In this document: piece by piece, positions 36,888-45,901 of the stretch
How the letters are laid out: every line of letters starts with the position of its first letter
How positions within the stretch are numbered: position 1 is the first letter of the stretch
Source of the DNA: Turneriella sp.
GTDB taxonomy: Bacteria > Spirochaetota > Leptospiria > Turneriellales > Turneriellaceae
Reading direction: 5' to 3'
NCBI GenBank assembly: GCA_019186965.1
Contig: JABARV010000010.1
Span: forward strand, 248,001 to 312,000
DNA length: 64,000 nt
Position numbers and translations under genes: made by a program
The notes under the pieces: model-generated
Database searches by the model: none
What the model was told of the DNA's origin: nothing
Seen by the model: the letters and a program-made list of their open reading frames with translations, nothing else

Positions 36888-38222
36888 TTACCGTTTTTTC
36901 GAGCGGCCACGCAAACCTTTAAGGAATTTACTAGGGTTTACATTTTCGCCGTTTTTTGAAATCTCAAAGTGCAAGTGTGGTCCAAACGAATAGCCCGTAT
37001 CGCCTGTGCGTCCCAAGACCTGCCCGCGCCGCACTCGTTGGCCAACGCTTACGTGGCGGCGTGAAAGGTGTGCGTATAAAGTCTTGTAAGTGTCATCGTG
37101 TTTTACAATAATTGCATTTCCATAACCGCCAAGCCATCCCGAATAGGTAACAACCCCCGATTTTGCTGCACGGAAAGGAACATAAAATGCTTTGAGGTCG
37201 AGCCCACGGTGGAATGCCAACCGAGGATAACTACGCCTTCCGTACCCCGATGTAATAATTCTACTTGGTACAGGAATAAGCCAACCTTCAGCGCGGCGGA
37301 TTGGCTTTGCTCCGGGTAGAAAAATTTCTTCTCCAGAATCTAAAAGGTCGATGTTGACATGCTCGTTTTCCGCCATAAACTTATCGAGGGTTACTTTATG
37401 CGCTTGTAAAATATTTGCTAAACGTTCGTTCTTCTTGACGATGTAGTAAAACCCGTCGCGTGTGGGGATTGATAGGGTTTGGCCGGGTGAAATTTCTTGG
37501 AACTCGTTTAATCTGCTCGAGCCGCTGATGGATTCTGGCCGCACGTTATATTTTTTTGCAACAGACTGTAATGTGTCCCCGCGCTTTACTTTGTACTTTA
37601 ATTTTTTTACTTTATCTTGATTTTTTTCTTGGCTTAAATCATTTTGCGTACGTTCTTCGATGGCGCCCATCAACTGGTCTTTCATTTTTTCGTCGTCTTC
37701 AAAACGGGCAAGTTCTTCGACAAAATCGGTTGTTTGGGCGATAACTTTACCAGATTCTAACCGACCAACACCGCCGATTCCACGTTTATCTTCGTCGAAT
37801 GCAAGAGCCATTGAGTTTTGCCGTTTTTTCCAAACGAAAAATGATGTTGCGCTTACAACACTTACTGTTGCGAGCAAAAAGATGGCAACCGTACGGCCAG
37901 TCAATTGGTACACGCCGCTTTTAAGCGTTTTTTGGTGGCGATAAAAGTATAAAAACTTGCCTGCGCCTTGGTACGAGAGTTCGATAAATCCCAAATTTAT
38001 CCGCATATTCGCAAAACGCGATTTTTTAGGTGGGTTTTCAAAAGAAGAAATTAGAGGGGAAGTGGTCTCTTCTTTTTTTAATCCAGTATGTCCTGTTTTG
38101 TTTTCTAAAACAAAAAAATCAGAACGTGATTTATTCGTAGGTATCTGTCGGTGCATCGGTTTTCCCTTCTTTGATTTTCGACCGACACCCGTACCCCTGT
38201 TAAGCCCTTTTTTTTTCGCCAA
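36888..38222 (-). CDS. LysM and M23 peptidase, cell-wall hydrolase
   Basis: 444 aa, start TTG at 38222. Basic N-terminus, one membrane helix at about 130-150, coiled-coil-like segment, LysM at about residues 205-250 (YKVKRGDTLQSVAKKYNVRPESI), a second LysM-like (YYIVKKNERLANILQAHKV) and an M23 domain at the end: FHRGLDLKA gives HxxxD ligands, and GPHLHFEIS gives HxH. Probably cleaves peptidoglycan cross-links. The bactofilin gene lies 23 bp upstream, a pairing also seen in other bacteria where it shapes the cell. Confidence 0.92.
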   Translation of the reverse strand: MAKKKGLNRGTGVGRKSKKGKPMHRQIPTNKSRSDFFVLENKTGHTGLKKEETTSPLISSFENPPKKSRFANMRINLGFIELSYQGAGKFLYFYRHQKTLKSGVYQLTGRTVAIFLLATVSVVSATSFFVWKKRQNSMALAFDEDKRGIGGVGRLESGKVIAQTTDFVEELARFEDDEKMKDQLMGAIEERTQNDLSQEKNQDKVKKLKYKVKRGDTLQSVAKKYNVRPESISGSSRLNEFQEISPGQTLSIPTRDGFYYIVKKNERLANILQAHKVTLDKFMAENEHVNIDLLDSGEEIFLPGAKPIRRAEGWLIPVPSRIITSGYGRRSYPRLAFHRGLDLKAFYVPFRAAKSGVVTYSGWLGGYGNAIIVKHDDTYKTLYAHLSRRHVSVGQRVRRGQVLGRTGDTGYSFGPHLHFEISKNGENVNPSKFLKGLRGRSKKR

Positions 38223-38245
38223 TGTTGTGTTCCGTTAGTTTTGAG

Positions 38246-38653
38246 TTATTGAATACCTTTTTTGTCGAGTTCGCGTACAAGACCATAGCTTTCTTCGACA
38301 ATTTTACGCGGATCTTTTTTGTGCCCGCCATGGATGCTCACGTTTCCTTTAAAGACCACCCCGCGCGAAAAATTAAGCACGGGCGCTACAATGTCTCCGA
38401 CCATGCGGCCAGTTTCGGTGAGGCGTACTTCGTCTTTTGCGTCGATATCGCCGATAAGAGTTCCCGCTAAAACGACTTCACGGGCGGAGATATTTGTCTT
38501 TACCTTGCCTGTTTCGCCGACAACGAGCGCCTCTTCGGTGCGTATATCCCCTTCGAACTTACCGTCGACACGCAAACTACCAGAAATATAAAAACGTCCT
38601 TCGAATATTGAACCTTCTCCAATGACGGAGTTTGTTTGATCGTATTTGGCCAT
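38246..38653 (-). CDS. Bactofilin
   Basis: 135 aa. The beta-helix pattern GEGSIFEGRFYISGSLRVDGKFEGDIRTEEALVVGETGKVKTNISAREVVLAGTL is typical for bactofilins, which polymerise without nucleotide into filaments linked with cell shape and with LysM/M23 proteins. The adjacent M23 gene is the natural partner. Confidence 0.93.
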   Translation of the reverse strand: MAKYDQTNSVIGEGSIFEGRFYISGSLRVDGKFEGDIRTEEALVVGETGKVKTNISAREVVLAGTLIGDIDAKDEVRLTETGRMVGDIVAPVLNFSRGVVFKGNVSIHGGHKKDPRKIVEESYGLVRELDKKGIQ

Positions 38654-38799
38654 ACACTACCTATGCAAAATTGATGCGCCAGTATGTAGGGGCGAGGCGG
38701 CGTGAGAACTAAAAAAGAAATTTCACCCACACCCTGGCATACAAGCGCATCTTTCTGTGTAAAGTTTGACGGCGTGTCTTTTTAACCCATGCGGGAAAT

Positions 38800-39699
38800 A
38801 TGCCACTAACTTTCAAGGGCACGTATACCGCGCTCATTACCCCTTTTACCGCCGACGGCGCAAACGTCGACTGGCCCCGCCTAAAAAGTCTTGTCGAAGC
38901 GCAGATAGACGCGGGTGTCGAAGGGCTTGTCCCCTGCGGAACCACAGGCGAATCCCCAACACTTTCACACCAAGAACACAGCGAGGTTATTGCAAAAGTT
39001 ATCGAATGGGCTAAGTCGAAAAAAAAAGATATTACTATTATCGCCGGAACAGGTTCCAATTCTACCGCAGAGGCAATACAGCTAACCCGCGACGCTGCAT
39101 CTGCCGGCGCCGACGCAGTGCTTTCTGTAAACCCTTACTACAATAAGCCGGTGCAGGCTGGCCTTGCACAACATTTCCAGCGCATTGCAGATGCATCTAA
39201 GGTTCCGGTAATGCTCTACAATATTCCTGGGCGCTCTGCCGTAGGGATGACTATCGACACCATAACGACCCTTGCAAAACACGGGAACATTACCGCGATT
39301 AAAGAAGCAACGGGCGATTTAGGATTTATGGCGCAAATTATTGAAGCCACCGAAGGGCGAATGGCGCTCCTTTCGGGGGATGATAATTTGATTATGCCGG
39401 TACTTTCTATAGGCGGTCAAGGTGTGGTGAGTGTTATCGCCAATATTTATCCCAAAGAAACGGGGTTAATCAGCCGTGAATATTTTGCAGGCAATATAGA
39501 AAGTGCTCGAAAGAAATTTTTACACCTGTTGCCGCTTTGTAAATCGATGTTTATCGAAACAAACCCTATACCTGTGAAGTTTGCTGCGGCTAGAAAAGGC
39601 TTATGCGAAAATTCTTTACGCCTTCCCATGACTGCGCTTTCGGCAGCAAACGAAACGGTGCTTATGCAAGCAATGGCGCGTTTTGAAGGTGCACGATGA
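38800..39699 (+). CDS. dapA: 4-hydroxy-tetrahydrodipicolinate synthase
   Basis: 299 aa. Catalytic Tyr in YNIPGRSAVG, Schiff-base Lys in AIKEATGDLG and Thr pair in VPCGTTGESPTL. It condenses pyruvate with aspartate semialdehyde in lysine/diaminopimelate synthesis. The dapB start overlaps its stop by 4 bp. Confidence 0.97.
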   Translation: MPLTFKGTYTALITPFTADGANVDWPRLKSLVEAQIDAGVEGLVPCGTTGESPTLSHQEHSEVIAKVIEWAKSKKKDITIIAGTGSNSTAEAIQLTRDAASAGADAVLSVNPYYNKPVQAGLAQHFQRIADASKVPVMLYNIPGRSAVGMTIDTITTLAKHGNITAIKEATGDLGFMAQIIEATEGRMALLSGDDNLIMPVLSIGGQGVVSVIANIYPKETGLISREYFAGNIESARKKFLHLLPLCKSMFIETNPIPVKFAAARKGLCENSLRLPMTALSAANETVLMQAMARFEGAR

Positions 39700-40514
39700 T
39701 TAACTTCGGTATTGTTGGCGCGTTGGGGCGCATGGGGCAAGCAATTGCAAAACAAGCAGCGGCAAATTCAAACTTGTCTTTGCAATTGGTTACGCCCGTC
39801 GAGTACGCAACACACCCCAACATAGGGAAAAAATACAATGCGGTTACAGGCATTGCTTTCGATGCAGAAATTACTTCTTTAGAAAATGCAAAAATTCCGC
39901 AAGGGGGATTTATCGATTTTTCGCATGCATCGACAGTAATCCATACACTCCAGAAGGCTGCTGAAAAAGGAGTTCCTGTGGTGGTGGGCACCACAGGGTT
40001 TACAAAAGAAGAACGTGAAGCGCTCGAAAGTATGGCAGTAAAAATTCCCTTAATTATTGCCTCAAATATGGCTATTGGCGTCAACGTGCTTTTTTCGTTA
40101 GTGTCAGAGGCGGCAAAGGCTCTTGCGCAACACGGGTTTGATCCTGAGGTTATGGAGATACACCACAAGCTTAAAAAAGATGCGCCGTCGGGTACCGCAA
40201 CAACCCTCAAAGAAGAAATTTTACGTGCGTACAACCGCCGTGAAGAAAACGTGCTCTATGGCCGCCAGGGTATGGTTGGCGAACGCAAAGCAGACGAGGT
40301 GGGTGTTATGGCGTTACGCGGCGGCGATGTTGTAGGCGACCACACAGTGTACTTTTTAGGGCAAGGCGAGCGCATCGAGATAAAACACCAAGCGGTAAGC
40401 CGCGATACGTTTGCTTCGGGAGCGCTGGCCGCGCTACGGTTTTTACAAAACAAAAACCCTGGCCTTTATTCGATGAAAGATGTTTTGGGCTTAAAAGAAA
40501 AGCCTGTACAATAA
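39696..40514 (+). CDS. dapB: 4-hydroxy-tetrahydrodipicolinate reductase
   Basis: 272 aa. NAD(P)H motif VGALGRMG at 6-13, catalytic EIHHKLKKDAPSGTA, and the C-terminal RRGGDVVGDHTVYF-type segment (ALRGGDVVGDH). It follows dapA by overlap (ATGA), so both steps of the diaminopimelate pathway are one unit. Confidence 0.97.
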   Translation: MINFGIVGALGRMGQAIAKQAAANSNLSLQLVTPVEYATHPNIGKKYNAVTGIAFDAEITSLENAKIPQGGFIDFSHASTVIHTLQKAAEKGVPVVVGTTGFTKEEREALESMAVKIPLIIASNMAIGVNVLFSLVSEAAKALAQHGFDPEVMEIHHKLKKDAPSGTATTLKEEILRAYNRREENVLYGRQGMVGERKADEVGVMALRGGDVVGDHTVYFLGQGERIEIKHQAVSRDTFASGALAALRFLQNKNPGLYSMKDVLGLKEKPVQ

Positions 40515-40577
40515 ATTATAAAAAGCGCGTGTTTGCGATTTAAGTAGACAAGTGTGATAGAAATTTCGGTACGGGGC

Positions 40578-41078
40578 ATGCGTTTCCAAGTATCCATCCG
40601 CCTTTGCATGTTTTTTAGCGTTTTGTGCGCGACTACCACCATGGCTGCGCCGCAAGAAGCAAAAGAAAAACCAATAATTTTTGATGAACACGCAGAACGC
40701 AAAGCCATGCTTCCCAAACTTATCGATGCAGGTATCCTTATGTTAGAAGGTAAAGCATACCACCAATTTATCTATACATTTATCGATGCAGAAAATTTGC
40801 CGCGCTTTGAAGCAAATTACACAAAGGACGGTGTTGTCGATTATGCACGTTGGGGTAGAGAAAAAGCGTTTAGTGTGCTGCGGCTTTTACGCGGGCTGCG
40901 CGGTACTTACCCCCGTTGGGAGGGCGAAAGAGCATGTTTTGGAATTGGGGGAATGGACGATAAAAGTTTTTCGTTTATTTACATAAAAGACGCTTGGTAT
41001 ATCGAAAACCATAGCGCATGCCCTGTGCGGCACAAAGTAGAGCCCGAAAAAAAACTTCCCCGCAAGGTTTCGCCCTAA
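40578..41078 (+). CDS. Exported protein of unknown function
   Basis: 166 aa from ATG at 40578 (a GTG at 40554 is possible). Signal peptide VSIRLCMFFSVLCATTTMA followed by PQEAKEK. The mature part has LIDAGILMLEGKAYHQFIYTFID, then DYARWGREKAFSVLRLLRGLRG. Family not recognised. It is 40 bp downstream of dapB, and could be read from the same promoter. Confidence 0.5.
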   Translation: MRFQVSIRLCMFFSVLCATTTMAAPQEAKEKPIIFDEHAERKAMLPKLIDAGILMLEGKAYHQFIYTFIDAENLPRFEANYTKDGVVDYARWGREKAFSVLRLLRGLRGTYPRWEGERACFGIGGMDDKSFSFIYIKDAWYIENHSACPVRHKVEPEKKLPRKVSP

Positions 41079-41102
41079 ATTAAAAAAATTTAATAAGCGC
41101 GA

Positions 41103-41465
41103 TTACTTAGCCGAGCACCGCTGTTTTAAATCTTGCTTTTCAATAATAACACGCGCACGGCATTGTGTATCTGAACATTGGACGCGGCGTTCTTTTTGGT
41201 TTTCTACACGGAAGGCCGCAATTCCCTCGGAACTTGTAAGCGCCGAACAAAATTTTATCCAGTGGCTTAGTGCATCCATAACAGCAGCTTCTTTTGCCAT
41301 TTGTATCGCGCGTATTTGTGGTTCGCTTTCAGAAACCTTACTTTCGCCAACAAGCTGCAACCTGTTTGCGCCATGAAAACCCTCACGCCATTCGGCGCTC
41401 GCGCAAAAAGGCAGTAAAAAAGCGAAAGCTACGAAAAGTAAGTTATATGTTCGTGGGTACATCAT
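41103..41465 (-). CDS. Exported small protein, unknown family
   Basis: 120 aa. Signal peptide (LLFVAFAFLLPFCASA) then EWREGFHGANRLQLVGESKVSESEPQIRAIQMAKEAAVMDALSHW and four Cys in the C-terminal half (FCSAL, VQCSDTQCRARV, QRCSAK). The pattern with repeated AxxxAxxxA helix and Cys pair resembles LPP20/Leptospira small exported proteins, but not identified. It is the last gene of a five-gene minus-strand cluster, 6 bp after kdsA. Confidence 0.45.
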   Translation of the reverse strand: MMYPRTYNLLFVAFAFLLPFCASAEWREGFHGANRLQLVGESKVSESEPQIRAIQMAKEAAVMDALSHWIKFCSALTSSEGIAAFRVENQKERRVQCSDTQCRARVIIEKQDLKQRCSAK

Positions 41466-41471
41466 ACTATA

Positions 41472-42308
41472 TTAGACTCCTTTTTTGACTAAACGGTCAA
41501 TTTTTAATGCGGTCGAAAGAAATTCTTCGTAGTCTTTTAAATAAAGTTGGTTCGTTGCGTCGGATTTCGCCTCGGGGGGGTTTGGGTGCACTTCGCTAAA
41601 AATTCCATCGAGCCCCACCGCACACGCGGCACGCATAAGGGGGAATGCCATTTTTCTGTCGCCACCCGAGGTTTTGCCCCCCCCGGGAAGCTGCGTTGAG
41701 TGTGTTGCATCGAAAACGACGTGTAGCCCTTCGCGGCGCATAATCTCAAAAGAACGCATGTCGACAACGAGGTTGTTGTACCCAAAAGTATACCCACGCT
41801 CGCAAAGCGTTACGCGATTAGAACCCGATTTGCGGAACTTGTCGGCAATTTGGAGGGAATCTTCCGGAGCGACAAACTGGCCTTTTTTAATATTGGTCCA
41901 TTTTCCCGTTTGTGCAGCTGCTGTGAGGAGGTCTGTTTGCCTACAAAGGAACGCTGGTATTTGGAGCATGTCGACATAACGCGCTGCAACTTCAGCTTCG
42001 TTGGGAGAGTGGATGTCGGTGAGCGTAGGTAAGTTATATTTTGCCGCGGCATTTTTAAGGAGTGTAAGCCCTTCGTGTATTCCAGGCCCACGGAAGGAAT
42101 CTATCGACGAACGGTTCGCCTTGTCGAACGACGACTTAAAAAGAATAAGTACGCTGTATTTGTCGCTTAAACGGCGGATTTCTTGCGCGACCGCTTCGAG
42201 AAGGTTTTCGTTTTCTATAACGCATGGCCCTGCGATAAAAAACGGCTGATTATCCCCGCCAATTTTTGTTTCCTTTAAGAAAGTAACTTCACTATTTTTC
42301 TGGATCAT
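41472..42308 (-). CDS. kdsA: 3-deoxy-8-phosphooctulonate synthase (metal-dependent type)
   Basis: 278 aa. FIAGPCVIENEN has the Cys seen in metal-dependent KDO8P synthases (an Asn replaces it in E. coli). FKSSFDKANRSS, GKWTNIKKGQFVAPED, FDATHSTQLPGG and FSEVHPNPPEAKSDATNQL are further family motifs. The enzyme joins PEP and arabinose 5-phosphate to make KDO-8-P for lipid A/LPS core, so the organism should have LPS. Confidence 0.96.
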   Translation of the reverse strand: MIQKNSEVTFLKETKIGGDNQPFFIAGPCVIENENLLEAVAQEIRRLSDKYSVLILFKSSFDKANRSSIDSFRGPGIHEGLTLLKNAAAKYNLPTLTDIHSPNEAEVAARYVDMLQIPAFLCRQTDLLTAAAQTGKWTNIKKGQFVAPEDSLQIADKFRKSGSNRVTLCERGYTFGYNNLVVDMRSFEIMRREGLHVVFDATHSTQLPGGGKTSGGDRKMAFPLMRAACAVGLDGIFSEVHPNPPEAKSDATNQLYLKDYEEFLSTALKIDRLVKKGV

Positions 42309-42638
42309 TTATCCTGCTTTGAGAGCAATCCGAATGCGGCACGAGCCACCCTTTTCGAGATACTCCCCTAAAAGTTGGGTATTGGCCTTTGTTAAAGATT
42401 TTTCTTTTAAAAAACGTTCCATAGCATTTTTTTTTGCTTCTTCGCAATTTTGTTTAAACCTTTCGACTACAGGCATATCAAGCTTGGTGTTATTTGCTGT
42501 CTCGACATACTGTGTGTATCCTTTTTCAAGAACAAACCCGTCGGTAAAAAAATTTTCATCCGGTACTTTAAACGCTGCCGATGCGCAAGAGATAAAGAAA
42601 AATGTTAGAACAGTAAACCGTATAAAACGGCGTTGCAC
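42309..42638 (-). CDS. Putative small lipoprotein or exported protein
   Basis: 109 aa. Signal VLTFFFISCASAAFKVPDENFF: a Cys at residue 18 is a possible lipidation site (ISC), or cleavage may follow ASA. It has helical AKKNAMERFLKEKS and a single further Cys pair (NCEEAKK, GGSCRIRI). Its end abuts the kdsA start and it follows the ABC ATPase by 3 bp. Layout is reminiscent of the other Cys-bearing protein at 41103-41465. Family unknown. Confidence 0.5.
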   Translation of the reverse strand: MQRRFIRFTVLTFFFISCASAAFKVPDENFFTDGFVLEKGYTQYVETANNTKLDMPVVERFKQNCEEAKKNAMERFLKEKSLTKANTQLLGEYLEKGGSCRIRIALKAG

Positions 42639-42641
42639 GTT

Positions 42642-43352
42642 TTACGCAGCCTCACCTTCTGTGTGCCGCATAAACCACGTTTCGAATTCTTCTGCTTTAA
42701 TGTCGGCTGTTGCGCTTTCGGCAAGAATTTTTCCTTGGTGCATTAAGAAAACACGATCGGCAAATTCGTGTACCTCTTTGAGGATATGGCTTGAAACTAG
42801 AATTGCGTGGTCGTTTTTTAGCTCAAGTAAAAGCGCACGAATTTCACGAATTTGGCGTGGATCTAAATCGGTAATTGGCTCGTCGAGAAGAAGAATTTCA
42901 GGCTCGTGTACAATTGCTTGCGCAAGACCTACGCGTTTGCGAAATCCTGCGGAAAGCGAAGCAATGTAGTCGTGCCGCCTTTGGGTCAACGAACACTTTT
43001 TAAGCGCCCGTTCAACTTTCTCCATCTCTTTTTCTTTTGTGGCGCGACGCAGGCGGTACATGTAAAGAAGAAAATCTTCGACTGTCATGTCGTTATAAAG
43101 CGCGGGTTGTTCGGGTAAATACCCAATGTGGCTTAAAAGTTTTTCGCGGACTGTTAAGATATTTTCTCCTGCAAATTCAACGCTACCCGAGGTTGGGGTA
43201 ATGTACCCCGTGAGCATCCGTAGCGTTGTTGTTTTTCCCGCGCCGTTTAACCCAAGAAGCGCGGCAATCTCTCCTTTTTTTAGCGCAAAAGAAACTCCAT
43301 CGACCGCTTTACGCGAATTATAGTGCTTGGATAGATTACGAACGGAAAGCAA
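42642..43352 (-). CDS. ABC transporter ATP-binding protein, no linked permease
   Basis: 236 aa. Walker A GLNGAGKTT, Q-loop region GYLPEQPALYNDM, signature SLSAGFRKRVGLAQAI, Walker B EILLLDEP, then H-loop SSHIL. The closest types are CcmA/GldA-like ATPases. Permease subunits (GldF/G or ABC-2) are not adjacent; the upstream gene is not a permease. It starts 1 bp after the stop of the 43354 gene. Confidence 0.88.
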   Translation of the reverse strand: MLSVRNLSKHYNSRKAVDGVSFALKKGEIAALLGLNGAGKTTTLRMLTGYITPTSGSVEFAGENILTVREKLLSHIGYLPEQPALYNDMTVEDFLLYMYRLRRATKEKEMEKVERALKKCSLTQRRHDYIASLSAGFRKRVGLAQAIVHEPEILLLDEPITDLDPRQIREIRALLLELKNDHAILVSSHILKEVHEFADRVFLMHQGKILAESATADIKAEEFETWFMRHTEGEAA

Positions 43353-43353
43353 A

Positions 43354-45033
43354 TTATCTCCTGTTGAGCTCTAATGTAAAATCTGCGCTTGTAAAATCTT
43401 TTTTGATATCTGAAATAATAGAAAAGTTTTTAAGCTTTTTTAACATTGGTTCGTAAGCGGCGATAGCAGAGGCTTCCTTGCTTTTGGCAAGCGCTTTTAC
43501 AACTTGTTGCAAGTCTATAAAGAAAATTGCTTGTGCGTTATCGTACGGCAAACGCAACAAGCGTTCGCTTAGCGTGCTTTCTGCTCCTTTGAGCGATTTT
43601 TGTATGATTGTCTTGTTCGTAGAGATGACAATCTCTGTCTCACGAATGAGGATTAGTATTGGAAAGTTTTTTTGTGCGCCTGCTGGTTGATTTTTAACGG
43701 GCTGGATTGTCACCAAATCGCCATCTTCAAATTTTTCGTATCGAAATCGTACTTGCTGTTGCCTACTTTTTTCTTTTATTTTTTTCTCGACACTTTTGAT
43801 TGCCTTTAACCAGCCGGCGCTACTTCCGCTTTTGATTCCAAAACTTCCCGCCAGTTGCCATGCTAAAACATCTTTAAGTTTTTTACTCGAAGGAATACCA
43901 AGAACTTGGAAGTTGAAGTTACCACGGAACGAATTCAAGATATCTTTTTCAAGCTCTACATGGAGTTCATTCCTAAAATCTTGTTCTGCTTTTTGGTATT
44001 TTGCGTTAAAAAGTGGACTCGCAGTCCTCAGGGCGTCTAAAATTGCTATAATGTTGAATTTGAAAAGCGTATAGTGGACTGGAGTTGCACTAAGAGTATC
44101 GGAAGTTAGCGGCTGTGTTTTTACTTGGAGCATCCGTGGATATACCTTGCTCATGTCGTTTAAATACCCCGCTTTATACTTGTATGAAAAGTTTGCCATA
44201 ACCCTGTCTTCGCGTAGCATAAACGCACCACCTGCAGATTCTAAGTTCTCGCTTAATTCTTTGATAAGTGGAGAGTCTTCTGCAATAACTGGCTCTTCTG
44301 TGCTATTGCCGTTCAAGCTTCGCTGTAATTGCGCAAGCAGTTCTTTTTGGCCATCGAGAGTAGATACCAGCATTTTTGGATTGAGGTAAAACGATGCAAT
44401 GGGTTGTTTGCCTCCATTTTTTGCTGCAAGGTGGTTGCGCATTGTTTTGTAGTAGTCGGCCTTTGAAACTGGAGAGGAAGCACGGCTACGCATTTGTTTT
44501 GCGAGATCAAGATTATTTGAGATAAGGACAGCATCGTCGGCATTAACTAGGCATCCTGGATCTTCTTCTGTCCCGAAGAAAAGAATTTTTCCAGGTTCAA
44601 TTTCCTGAAAATTTGCAATTTCTCCGTTTTGGGATTTTTGTGTAATTTTTTCTTTAAGAAAGTTAAAAAGTTTCGATTTTGAAACTGTCGGAAGAATACC
44701 TACAAAATCGGGTTTATACGCTTTGGGGGCGTTTTGGATCTCTTGGTAGGCAACGATACCCCACTGTGCTTTTGTGTCGACACCAAGCTCTTCGAGCTGC
44801 TTTAAATCGAGGAGGTTGATTCCCCCGCGGGCTTCAAAGCCTTGTGCAAAAAGATCCCACGCGCCCTCGCCGGCAACCGAGGTTACAACGGCCTTAAGCG
44901 CAGGAATACTTTCGGCAAGAGGCGCACCTTCAATAAAAATTGCAGCGTCTGTGGATGCCCGTTCGTTAGGCTGCAGTGCGGCAAGAGGGAGTACAGAAAA
45001 AAGGCTTAGAAAAACAAGTTTCTTAAATAGCAT
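43354..45033 (-). CDS. Exported protein of unknown function, DUF3352-like
   Basis: 559 aa from ATG at 45033, which gives a standard signal peptide (LFKKLVFLSLFSVLPLAAL). An upstream extension to 45156 is less likely because it would overlap the divergent gene. Mature part resembles large bacterial DUF3352-type proteins (AAIFIEGAPLAESIPALKAVV, LKDVLAWQLAGSFGI), with no catalytic motif. Probably secreted. Tight operon with the ABC ATPase. Confidence 0.5.
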   Translation of the reverse strand: MLFKKLVFLSLFSVLPLAALQPNERASTDAAIFIEGAPLAESIPALKAVVTSVAGEGAWDLFAQGFEARGGINLLDLKQLEELGVDTKAQWGIVAYQEIQNAPKAYKPDFVGILPTVSKSKLFNFLKEKITQKSQNGEIANFQEIEPGKILFFGTEEDPGCLVNADDAVLISNNLDLAKQMRSRASSPVSKADYYKTMRNHLAAKNGGKQPIASFYLNPKMLVSTLDGQKELLAQLQRSLNGNSTEEPVIAEDSPLIKELSENLESAGGAFMLREDRVMANFSYKYKAGYLNDMSKVYPRMLQVKTQPLTSDTLSATPVHYTLFKFNIIAILDALRTASPLFNAKYQKAEQDFRNELHVELEKDILNSFRGNFNFQVLGIPSSKKLKDVLAWQLAGSFGIKSGSSAGWLKAIKSVEKKIKEKSRQQQVRFRYEKFEDGDLVTIQPVKNQPAGAQKNFPILILIRETEIVISTNKTIIQKSLKGAESTLSERLLRLPYDNAQAIFFIDLQQVVKALAKSKEASAIAAYEPMLKKLKNFSIISDIKKDFTSADFTLELNRR

Positions 45034-45126
45034 TAAGCAAAAAATCTTATTTATATCCGGCGGCAAGCGTATTTCTGGACAGGGTGTCTCCTTCTTGCTT
45101 ACTGTTCCTTCCTGTGGAGATACAAA

Positions 45127-45900
45127 GTGAAAACAAAAGATAGTTCTTTGGTACAAGTAAAAACGGGTTCATCGTCGAATACGCAAGAAAAGGGCGAGGC
45201 TTCTTTGCTTATGCACAAGGTATTCCGCTGGTTTTCACAAAATCCAACGGCGGTTAGGCACAGTATTTTTACCCTTATAGGTATTGTTGTTGTGGTGGTG
45301 GTAATCCTTTTCGTTTACGCGGCTGCGCGGCACAACCATAGCGATAAGCTCCACGAAGCGCTCGAAAAATACGAGCTTATAAAAATTTTACCGCGTGGCG
45401 AAGCACGCCAGGCACAAATGAAAGAATTTGGGTTAAGCCTCAAGGATATTTGCGAGCAAACAATTTCTACCGTCGAGAGTGCAGCTGCATGCTTAAGCGG
45501 CGGGAATGCACTTCTCGAAGCGCGAGAATTTACCGCAGCGGCAAAGCTCTTTGGAAAAGCCGCATCTGCGTATAGTAGCCAACCGATGATTTCCATCGCG
45601 CAGTTTATGCAAGCGCAGGCATACGAAAGCAACCGTGAATTTGACAAAGCGCTTGCACTTTATAAAGGCCTCGAAAAGAATTTCACGCTCGCAAAAAAGC
45701 CAGAAATGGCGACTTTCCATCAGGCGCGTATGCTCTATTACTTAGGACGCTACGACGAAGCCGAAGAAAAATTTGCAAAACTTTCGCGTGAAAACGAGGG
45801 AAAGGAATTTGCTGCTCCAAGCCGTAACTATATTTCACTACTCAACGCAGAACGTGCGGCCAAAAGTACAACTCCTCAAAATGAAAATCTGAAAAAATAG
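45127..45900 (+). CDS. YfgM-like single-pass membrane protein with TPR repeats
   Basis: 257 aa, GTG start. Cytoplasmic N-tail, one strong helix (IFTLIGIVVVVVVILFVYAAA, about residues 47-67), then TPR-like repeats (TAAAKLFGKAASAYSS, REFDKALALYKGLEKNF, RYDEAEEKFAKLS). Resembles the YfgM/ancillary SecYEG-type family, whose role is in protein export or assembly. It is followed by hisG after 1 bp. Confidence 0.6.
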   Translation: MKTKDSSLVQVKTGSSSNTQEKGEASLLMHKVFRWFSQNPTAVRHSIFTLIGIVVVVVVILFVYAAARHNHSDKLHEALEKYELIKILPRGEARQAQMKEFGLSLKDICEQTISTVESAAACLSGGNALLEAREFTAAAKLFGKAASAYSSQPMISIAQFMQAQAYESNREFDKALALYKGLEKNFTLAKKPEMATFHQARMLYYLGRYDEAEEKFAKLSRENEGKEFAAPSRNYISLLNAERAAKSTTPQNENLKK

Positions 45901-45901
45901 T

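Noticed and set aside
45034-45156. Extended start of the DUF3352-like protein
   Set aside because: The extension overlaps the divergent gene and puts 41 residues before a perfectly normal signal peptide.
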